Assembly (NCBI GenBank): GCA_041623475.1
Contig: JBFJWU010000263.1
Location: 1-5,157, forward strand
Reading direction: 5' to 3'
Origin: JBFJWU01 sp041623475 [NCBI: bacterium]
Lineage (GTDB): Bacteria; J088
Length of the DNA: 5,157 bases
A program made the translations under genes and the position numbers. The notes under the pieces were generated by a model. It was not told the origin of the DNA. It saw only the letters and a program-made list of their open reading frames with translations, and did no database searches. The number at the start of each line of letters is the position of its first letter. Position 1 is the stretch's first letter. Below are positions 1-5,157 of this stretch, in pieces.

Positions 1-1
1 C

Positions 2-79
2 GGCGATGACCGGGGCGCGCTGCTGGTTCTTGATACGCAGATGTCGGTCAGGTCAGAAGCAACGACGGCAGCTGTCTAG
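2..79 (+). CDS. C-terminal end of an unidentified upstream gene (partial)
   Basis: Frame 2 is open from the left edge to a TAG at 77-79 and reads GDDRGALLVLDTQMSVRSEA followed by TTAAV. Frame 1 stops almost at once. Frame 3 stays open into the next gene but gives an Arg/Cys/Gln-rich, unnatural-looking peptide. The TAG lies 6 bases before the ATG of the next gene, which is typical operon spacing, so the likely reading is the tail of a co-transcribed upstream gene. Twenty-five residues are too few to name a family. It could also be non-coding sequence that happens to be open. Confidence 0.45.
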   Translation, partial: GDDRGALLVLDTQMSVRSEATTAAV

Positions 80-85
80 GCGGCA

Positions 86-418
86 ATGTCGCCCCTGGTC
101 ATTTGTTACGGGGTGATTGCCGCCGCGGCGCTGGTTGGCACCTGGTACCACAATATTCAATTCCTGCTGACCGGGCAGGGTGAAAGCGCCATTGATTTCC
201 TGGTTGGTGCATTCGCCAACCACGCGGCTGCATCGATTTCTGTGGATATTATTTTCTTCGCGCTGGCTGCGTGTGTCTGGATGTTTGTTGAGGGTCGCCG
301 TCTGGGAATCCGGCACATCTGGGCATACATTGTCTTTGGAATGTGTATCGCCATCAGTTTTACATTTCCCCTGTTCCTGATCGCGCGCGAGCGGGCCTTG
401 CAGCGACAGGCAGCCTGA
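86..418 (+). CDS. DUF2834-family small integral membrane protein
   Basis: A 110-residue protein of unknown function, very probably in the inner membrane. Three hydrophobic segments are visible at about residues 4-21, 47-68 and 78-100. Between them are the features I associate with DUF2834: an Asn-His/Ala-Ala stretch at 45-49, an Asp inside the second span (D54), the E69-G-R-R-L-G-I-R loop, and a C-terminal FPLFLIARER at 94-103 followed by a basic tail. The length fits that family. ATG 86 is the natural start: an in-frame TAG sits at 77-79 and a Shine-Dalgarno-like AGG at 78-80 is 5 bases upstream. It is followed after 29 bases by the first glycosyltransferase, so the two may be co-transcribed. 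The family assignment is from recognition of the pattern. No biochemical role is known to me, and the neighbours do not show one. Confidence 0.8.
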   Translation: MSPLVICYGVIAAAALVGTWYHNIQFLLTGQGESAIDFLVGAFANHAAASISVDIIFFALAACVWMFVEGRRLGIRHIWAYIVFGMCIAISFTFPLFLIARERALQRQAA

Positions 419-447
419 AACCTTTACGCGATTCGGATTATTGTTCA

Positions 448-1488
448 TTGACAGCAAGCAATCGAGTCAGCCGTTGGTCGGCGGTTAGCGAAAAGCTCTA
501 TCGCCGGCTGGCCCATCGCAAATTTGTCCGCGAAGTGGATCGGTCTGCGATCCATGTGTCTGGACCGCAGGAGCCGTCCAAGCCTGGTGATTTGGTCATG
601 GTCTGTGTGATGTTCAACGCCGAGTTGTATGTCCGTGACCTGATCGAGCATCACCTGGCCATGGGCGTGGACCGCATTGTCCTGTTGGACAATGGATCAA
701 CCGACCAGACGGTCCCGCTGGCCCGGGCCTGCGACGGGGTGACGATTTTTTCGTCCGAGTTGCCGTTTATCAAGTACACCGTGGCATTCCGACACTGGCT
801 GGAACGACGATTCGCGCCCGCCAACTGGGTGATGTCGATCGATTCCGATGAACTGGTTGACCCACCGATCGGGTTACCGGATATCAAGTCGGTCCTGCCG
901 TATCTGGATGCGAACGGATACACGGCTATGGTGGGGCATATGCTGGACATGTTTCGGCCTGCCGGAAACAGGGACATTGATTCCGGTACGGAAGGGCGAA
1001 TGCAGTCGGGTGAATGGTTTTGTGCGCCGAATGCGACCGTCGTGTCCCAGCCGATTGCGCAGTTTCGACCGGGCCTGTTCAATCGATTTGCGGACCCGGA
1101 TCTGGAGTTTATCCTGGGCGGGGTCCGTATGGACCTTCTGGGACAGGATGTCCTGTTATCGAAGTTTCCGTTGATCCGTACCGGGAACCGGCTGAGCACG
1201 TGGGGCGTGCACAAGGTGAACCGGGCCGTGGTTGCGGACATCACGTGCCCGATTCGGCACTACATACTTAACGCCCAGTTGCGCGAGAAAGCAGAGCTGG
1301 CGATTGCCCGCGGCAGTCATTTTAATAACTCAATCAGGTATCGACAGATCCTGGACGCGTTTGGACCGGACGGCGAATTGGCGGTCGATGCCGCGGACTA
1401 TGTGCAATACACAGGACCGGATTCGGTCGCCGGGACACCGTTTGGCAGAGTATCCGGCCCGTTTCTCAGGTTTTTTGATTCTGGTTGA
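448..1488 (+). CDS. Family-2-like glycosyltransferase (first of tandem pair)
   Basis: Probably a soluble or membrane-peripheral GT-A-fold glycosyltransferase of the Glyco_tranf_2_4 / DUF23-GT92-like type, moving a sugar from a nucleotide donor to an unknown acceptor. With start TTG 448 it has 346 residues. The core opens with a hydrophobic beta strand (VMVCVMFNAE), then an EHH segment, DNGSTD at 81-86, and DSDE at 132-135, which is the expected metal- and nucleotide-binding DxD motif. GYTAM follows at 157-161, LDMFR just after, KFPLI from 239, and GSH at 289-291. No membrane span or signal peptide is visible. The start is uncertain. The frame is open back to ATG 343, but that would overlap the DUF2834 gene by 76 bases and translate its 3' end out of frame. 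TTG 448 has a weak GGA at 435-437 and leaves an N-terminal arm similar in length to that of the paralogue. The stop overlaps the start of the next gene. Donor and acceptor cannot be read from the sequence. Confidence 0.83.
   Translation: MTASNRVSRWSAVSEKLYRRLAHRKFVREVDRSAIHVSGPQEPSKPGDLVMVCVMFNAELYVRDLIEHHLAMGVDRIVLLDNGSTDQTVPLARACDGVTIFSSELPFIKYTVAFRHWLERRFAPANWVMSIDSDELVDPPIGLPDIKSVLPYLDANGYTAMVGHMLDMFRPAGNRDIDSGTEGRMQSGEWFCAPNATVVSQPIAQFRPGLFNRFADPDLEFILGGVRMDLLGQDVLLSKFPLIRTGNRLSTWGVHKVNRAVVADITCPIRHYILNAQLREKAELAIARGSHFNNSIRYRQILDAFGPDGELAVDAADYVQYTGPDSVAGTPFGRVSGPFLRFFDSG
1485..1488 (+). promoter_or_regulatory. TTGA stop/start overlap between the two glycosyltransferases
   Basis: The TTG start of the second gene and the TGA stop of the first share bases in the sequence TTGA. 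This is the TTG version of the common ATGA coupling junction. With only a distant Shine-Dalgarno-like element, it suggests that ribosomes finishing the first gene re-initiate on the second and keep the two proteins in proportion. The overlap is seen directly; coupling is inferred. Confidence 0.6.
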
Positions 1489-2564
1489 GGTTTTTGGCAA
1501 TCTCCGGGAAAACAACGAAATCGTTGCCGCGGCGCACGCGAAACCTGCAGGTGCTGGTTGACCGGTACCACTTTCGATTTCCATCACGCCGGTACAACGG
1601 GAAATTATGGAACGAGTTTCAGTATGTCCTGGGGCGCCGGGGTCCGTTTCCCGGGGCTGTGCCCGTCTGTGTCTGCCTGATTCGCAACGCCGAGCCATTC
1701 GTCGAACTGTTTATTGAACACCACCAGAAGTCAGGGTTCGAACATTTCCTGTTTATTGACAATGGTTCAACGGATGCAACGATAGATCTGATAGCGCAGT
1801 ATTCCGGGACGACAGTCTGGGTGACACAACTGGAGTTCCCCCGTTTTGCAGCGCTGGCCCGCGGCGCTGCGGTCACTGCAATGACCCCGGAAAATTGGGT
1901 CTTGATACTTGATTCGGACGAGTTGCTCCGTCTGCCATACGATACTGCGGGCGCAGATATCCAGTATGCGACTGAATACATGGACCGCCACGGCTATACG
2001 GCAATGATCGGACAACAGTTGGACCTGTTCAGAAACGGCCCCCTGGTGGAATCGACTGAGCCGGTGCGGCGGATCCAGGGCGGGAACTGGTGGTGCCTGC
2101 CCAGCGACATTACCCGTGAAGACGTTCGTTCTGAGATTCGATGGTATGGCAATATAGTCGCCAACGATCAAATTCAATATCTGCGCGGCGGTATACGAAA
2201 GCGGTTGTTCGGTACAAACGTCACGCTGACAAAAGTTCCGCTGATCAATTCAGGAAAAGGTGTCCAGTATTATGGATCGCATCGGGCCAGAAAGGCGCAT
2301 TTTGCTGATACCAACTGTGCTGTTGAACACTATTTGATCAATTCGACCCTGTTCGCCAAAGCTCGGGAACATGGTTACCGGCATGGCAGTCACAATTACT
2401 CGACATTCTATGGCCAGATCAGGGACAGGTTGCGCGACGGCGGGGTCGACATTAACGAACCGGACGCCATCAGCTATCAAGATTGTGCGGAGTTGTCTGG
2501 TACGCCGCTGGTCGTTGTTTCAGAGTCGTATCGCAGGGACCTGCCTGGCAAGACCGACCGGTGA
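1485..2564 (+). CDS. Family-2-like glycosyltransferase (second of tandem pair)
   Basis: A 359-residue paralogue of the preceding gene with the same GT-A-like plan. After a basic, Arg-rich N-terminal arm of about 60 residues comes VPVCVCLIRNAE, then IEHH, DNGSTD at 92-97, DSDE at 143-146 (predicted DxD metal/nucleotide site), GYTAM at 170-174, LDLFR, the GGIR-K-RLFG stretch, KVPLI, EHYLIN and GSH at 301-303. Every one of these has a counterpart in the first protein, in the same order. The N-terminal arms and C-terminal tails differ, which suggests an old duplication with different acceptor specificity. No membrane span is seen. TTG 1485 overlaps the preceding TGA as TTGA. The best Shine-Dalgarno-like sequence, CAGG at 1467-1470, is 14 bases away, so translation may depend on coupling to the upstream gene. 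TTG 1494 and GTG 1551 are alternative starts. The protein is certainly glycosyltransferase-like. Its substrate and pathway are unknown. Confidence 0.83.
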   Translation: MRFLAISGKTTKSLPRRTRNLQVLVDRYHFRFPSRRYNGKLWNEFQYVLGRRGPFPGAVPVCVCLIRNAEPFVELFIEHHQKSGFEHFLFIDNGSTDATIDLIAQYSGTTVWVTQLEFPRFAALARGAAVTAMTPENWVLILDSDELLRLPYDTAGADIQYATEYMDRHGYTAMIGQQLDLFRNGPLVESTEPVRRIQGGNWWCLPSDITREDVRSEIRWYGNIVANDQIQYLRGGIRKRLFGTNVTLTKVPLINSGKGVQYYGSHRARKAHFADTNCAVEHYLINSTLFAKAREHGYRHGSHNYSTFYGQIRDRLRDGGVDINEPDAISYQDCAELSGTPLVVVSESYRRDLPGKTDR

Positions 2565-2592
2565 CAGGGCCCCAGCCTGCCAGTTACGTGGC

Positions 2593-2621
2593 TACATCGT
2601 GCGACCTCCAGCCGCTACAAT
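2593..2621 (+). promoter_or_regulatory. Possible sucA promoter (-10 TACAAT)
   Basis: TACAAT at 2616-2621 matches the sigma-70 -10 consensus at five of six positions and lies about 40 bases before the proposed sucA start. The matching -35 position, 17 bases upstream, is TACATC at 2593-2598, a poor match, so the promoter would be weak or activator-dependent. A change from operon-type to core-metabolic genes across this gap makes a promoter plausible. The call rests on one hexamer. Confidence 0.35.
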
Positions 2622-2643
2622 AATCAGGGTCGTTTGCTGAATC

Positions 2644-2649
2644 GAGGGA
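2644..2649 (+). promoter_or_regulatory. Shine-Dalgarno-like GAGGGA ahead of sucA
   Basis: GAGGGA is the only strong purine-rich element before sucA. It ends 12 bases before TTG 2662, longer than the usual 5-9. The in-frame CTG at 2653 would be only 3 bases away, too close, and no ATG or GTG exists between the in-frame TGA 2638 and the conserved N-terminus. TTG 2662 is therefore the best available start despite the spacing. Confidence 0.45.
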
Positions 2650-2661
2650 TTTCTGGCGTCT

Positions 2662-5157
2662 TTGGACGAAATTGCGCGTGCAAACCCGGAGCTGGTTGAT
2701 CAGCTCTACCAGCAATATTGCGCGGATCCGGCCAGCGTCGACGAACAGTGGGCCTGGGTATTTGCCGGTTTTGATATCGCGGCCCAGCGGACGCCGACTG
2801 GCGAGAACACGTCGCGCGGTGTTGGCGTCTACGGTCTGGTTCATTCCTATCGTGAACTGGGCCACCTTGCTGCCGAACTGAATCCGATCGGCCAGGGGGT
2901 GGGTCATCACCCGCTTCTGGATCCAGCCGAGTACGGGCTGACCGATGCCAATATGGACCTGGACCTGGGCTCCGGCTCCTTTGTCAATGGTGATGGACTG
3001 ACAGTACGGGAACTGATCGAGGCGCTCAACGAGACCTACTGCCGGACGCTGGGTGTTGAATACCTCCAGGAGCGGCAAAAGGAAAACCGCGACTGGCTGC
3101 AAGAACACATGGAGCCACTGCGGAACCAGCCAGAGCTGAACACCGAGGACCGCCGACGGATTTTTGAGTTGCTGGCGCGGGCCGAGGAGTTTGAACAGTT
3201 CATACATCGCAAGTATGTGGGCAAGAAGCGTTTTTCCCTGGAAGGTGGCGAATCGCTGATTCCGCTTCTGGATACCGTTATCGAGTCGGTTGTTGATCTG
3301 GGTGCCGACGAAGTGGTCATGGGCATGCCCCACCGCGGTCGTTTGAACGTGTTGACTCATGTGCTCCACAAACCCTATGAATTGATGGTCGCAGAGTTTG
3401 AAGGGGTCATCCTGCCGTCGGACATCATGGGTGCCGGTGACGTCAAATACCATATGGGTTATTCCCATGACTGGATTACTCGATCCGGCAAGCCGGTCCA
3501 TCTGTCCCTGTCGTTTAATCCCAGCCACCTGGAGATTATCAATCCGGTGGTCGAAGGGGTCGTCCGCGCCAAACAGGAACACAAAAACGACACCGAAATG
3601 CGCCGCGTCATTCCGGTACTGCTGCACGGGGATGCTGCATTTGCGGGCCAGGGTATCGTCTATGAAACGGTCATGTTTTCCCAGATCCACGGCTACAGGA
3701 CCGGCGGTACGATTCACGTCATTGTCAATAACCAGGTCGGGTTTACCACGTATCCCGAGGAAAGTCGGTCAACCCGTTATGCATCCGAACTGGCCAAGGT
3801 TGTCCAGGCCCCGGTTTTTCATGTCAACGGCGACGATCCCGAAGCGGTGGTCCAGGCGGCGCAACTGGCTGCAGGTTATCGTCAGGCATTTCGTCGTGAT
3901 GTTGTCATCGATCTGATCTGTTACCGACGCCACGGACACAATGAGCTGGATGATCCGTCATTTACCCAGCCAAAAATGTATCAGGCAATCAAGTCCCATC
4001 CGACGACAACCGAGCTTTACGAATCCTCGCTGGTTGACCGGGGGATCCTGCCGGCTGAGGATCTCGCAGGGATCCGTTCGCAGATTCGCGACGAGCTGGA
4101 GCTGGCCCAGGAAACCGCCCGGGATTATGTGCCAGAGCAGGCAAGCCAGTCGTTTGGTGGTCTTTGGTCCGACGTGATGGCGGTCCCGGGCGGCTGGAAT
4201 GCCGAGACACGGGTTGGTCGCTCGACCCTGGAAAAGGTTGCCAGGGCCATTGCCGATTTGCCCGACGGGTTTACGCCCCACAAGCGAATTCCCAAAATGA
4301 TGGAGCAGCTTCGCGACATTGTGCTGGAAGGTGTCGAGCTGAACTGGGCTGCAGGGGAGACCCTGGCTTACGGCACGCTGCTGCTGGAGGGCACCCCGGT
4401 CAGATTGTCCGGTCAGGATTGCGGGCGAGGGACTTTTTCCCATCGTCACGCATTACTGCGCGATGCCGAAACGGGTGAGCCCTGGGTGCCCTTGAACCAC
4501 ATTGAAGACGGGCAGGCAGAATTCACTGTTTTAAACAGTCCCCTCAACGAGGCGGGGGTCCTGGGTTTTGAATACGGTTACTCCAGCGTTGACCCGCATC
4601 GATTGGTTATCTGGGAGGCGCAGTTTGGCGATTTTGCCAATGGTGCGCAGGTTGTCATTGATCAGTTTCTGGCATCGGGCGAGGCCAAATGGAGCCGGGC
4701 GACCGGATTGGTCCTGCTGTTGCCCCATGGATACGAAGGGCAGGGGCCCGAGCATTCCAGCGGCAGGCCGGAACGGTTCCTGGAGCTCTGCGCCGAGGAC
4801 AATATGCAGGTCGCAAATTGCACGACCCCGGCACAGATTTTCCATGTCCTGCGGCGCCAGATGAAACGCAACTTTCGCAAGCCGCTGGTTGTTTTCACGC
4901 CCAAAAGCCTGTTGCGGCTGCCGGCAGCGGTGTCGCCGATCGAGGAGTTCACCGACCAGGATTTCCGACCGGTTCTGGATGATGTTCACGGACCGGCCCC
5001 GGACCGGGTCGAGCGTCTCGTCTTTTGCACCGGCAAGGTTTATTACGCCCTGGATGAGGCGCGCAAGGAACGCGAGCGTGATGATGTCGGCATCCTGCGC
5101 ATTGAGCAACTGCATCCGTTCCCGATCAACGAGGTTCGGCAGGCGCTGGAACAGTAC
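2662..5157 (+). CDS. sucA: 2-oxoglutarate dehydrogenase E1 component, SucA (3' end cut off)
   Basis: Thiamine-diphosphate-dependent E1 subunit that decarboxylates 2-oxoglutarate and passes the succinyl group to the lipoyl domain of E2 (SucB) in the TCA cycle, in the cytoplasm. The window holds 832 codons with no stop. By alignment from memory to E. coli SucA (933 residues), about 70 C-terminal residues are missing. The N-terminal E2-interaction helix lies at about residues 7-40 (NPELVDQLYQQY...DEQWAWVF). In the E1 dehydrogenase domain are EGGES at 194-198, MPHRGR with H224, DVKYHMG with H264 (the equivalents of E. coli H260 and H298), and SHLE at 288-291. The ThDP/metal motif runs from GDA at 323-325 to NNQ at 356-358, and YRRHGHNE is at 421-428. 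In the transketolase-like second half are GRGTFSHRHA at 588-597, FGDFANGA at 655-662 and HGYEGQGPEHSS at 689-700. The C-terminal domain is entered, with IEQLHPFP near the edge. All key motifs are intact. sucB would be expected just beyond the window. Confidence 0.96.
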   Translation, partial: MDEIARANPELVDQLYQQYCADPASVDEQWAWVFAGFDIAAQRTPTGENTSRGVGVYGLVHSYRELGHLAAELNPIGQGVGHHPLLDPAEYGLTDANMDLDLGSGSFVNGDGLTVRELIEALNETYCRTLGVEYLQERQKENRDWLQEHMEPLRNQPELNTEDRRRIFELLARAEEFEQFIHRKYVGKKRFSLEGGESLIPLLDTVIESVVDLGADEVVMGMPHRGRLNVLTHVLHKPYELMVAEFEGVILPSDIMGAGDVKYHMGYSHDWITRSGKPVHLSLSFNPSHLEIINPVVEGVVRAKQEHKNDTEMRRVIPVLLHGDAAFAGQGIVYETVMFSQIHGYRTGGTIHVIVNNQVGFTTYPEESRSTRYASELAKVVQAPVFHVNGDDPEAVVQAAQLAAGYRQAFRRDVVIDLICYRRHGHNELDDPSFTQPKMYQAIKSHPTTTELYESSLVDRGILPAEDLAGIRSQIRDELELAQETARDYVPEQASQSFGGLWSDVMAVPGGWNAETRVGRSTLEKVARAIADLPDGFTPHKRIPKMMEQLRDIVLEGVELNWAAGETLAYGTLLLEGTPVRLSGQDCGRGTFSHRHALLRDAETGEPWVPLNHIEDGQAEFTVLNSPLNEAGVLGFEYGYSSVDPHRLVIWEAQFGDFANGAQVVIDQFLASGEAKWSRATGLVLLLPHGYEGQGPEHSSGRPERFLELCAEDNMQVANCTTPAQIFHVLRRQMKRNFRKPLVVFTPKSLLRLPAAVSPIEEFTDQDFRPVLDDVHGPAPDRVERLVFCTGKVYYALDEARKERERDDVGILRIEQLHPFPINEVRQALEQY

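Larger units (their letters stand above)
2565..2661 (+). other. Intergenic gap between the glycosyltransferase pair and sucA
   Basis: At 97 bases this is the only real gap in the window. It begins GC-rich and contains a GGGCCC core and a short CTGGCA/TGCCAG inverted repeat (2545-2550 with 2578-2583) with a 27-base loop. No T-run follows, so I do not call a Rho-independent terminator. The second half holds the TACAAT box and the GAGGGA element listed separately. An in-frame TGA at 2638-2640 limits how far sucA can extend upstream. Confidence 0.6.

Noticed and set aside
651-1244. Minus-strand open frame of 197 codons opposite the first glycosyltransferase
   Set aside because: It is Arg/Ser/Pro-rich, has no recognisable domain, and is fully covered by a + gene with clear catalytic motifs.
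2545-2583. Possible terminator after the second glycosyltransferase (CTGGCA/TGCCAG plus GGGCCC)
   Set aside because: The stem is only 6 bases with a 27-base loop, part of it is inside the coding region, and no T-run follows.
2584-3717. Long minus-strand open frame of 377 codons opposite the start of sucA
   Set aside because: It is complementary to the strongly conserved sucA coding sequence and to the promoter gap. The peptide shows no domain I recognise, and long antisense frames are common opposite GC-biased genes.
4525-4539. Perfect inverted repeat, ACTGTTT and AAACAGT around a single T
   Set aside because: It lies inside sucA, and the codons match a conserved stretch (FTVLNSPL). A one-base loop cannot form a normal hairpin and no partner site is seen, so chance is the simpler reading, although a regulator half-site pair cannot be fully excluded.
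4531-5115. Minus-strand open frame of 194 codons opposite the 3' part of sucA
   Set aside because: It lies entirely within sucA, where the + frame encodes intact family motifs. It is a codon-bias shadow.
1-5157. CRISPR array, tRNA/rRNA, insertion sequence or attachment site
   Set aside because: No direct-repeat/spacer pattern, no tRNA-like cloverleaf arms, no transposase-like protein and no terminal repeats were seen. Nearly all bases are accounted for by genes.

Overview
The window is dense bacterial coding sequence, all on the + strand, with moderately high GC. It holds the last codons of an unidentified upstream gene, a small DUF2834-type membrane protein, two tandem related family-2-like glycosyltransferases, and the start and most of sucA, the E1 component of 2-oxoglutarate dehydrogenase, which runs off the right edge. 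The SucA is the long single-chain form (832 residues visible, about 70 more expected). Together with the DUF2834 protein it suggests a proteobacterium, perhaps a gammaproteobacterium. That placement is inferred from remembered family resemblance, with no search run, and is not firm.

Layout. Bases 2-79 are an open frame ending in TAG, probably the C-terminus of an upstream gene. Bases 86-418 encode a 110-residue protein with three membrane spans. Bases 448-1488 and 1485-2564 encode two cytoplasmic glycosyltransferase-like proteins that share the DNGSTD, DSDE, GYTAM and GSH blocks. The second starts on a TTG that overlaps the stop of the first in a TTGA junction. Bases 2565-2661 are the only sizeable gap. 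It holds a TACAAT -10-like hexamer and a GAGGGA element ahead of sucA. sucA probably starts at TTG 2662 and is still open at base 5157.

How the genes relate. The first four reading frames are packed within 0-30 bases of each other and look like one transcription unit. The two glycosyltransferases probably act on the same glycan or related acceptors, but nothing in the window names the substrate. sucA is a core TCA-cycle gene and probably has its own promoter in the gap. The unusual feature is the neighbourhood: sucA follows a glycosyltransferase pair, where in enteric bacteria it follows the sdh genes. I see no RNA gene, mobile element, CRISPR array or convincing terminator. I found no clear evidence of a new defence or mobile system. 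The tandem glycosyltransferase pair is the least-characterised part of the window.
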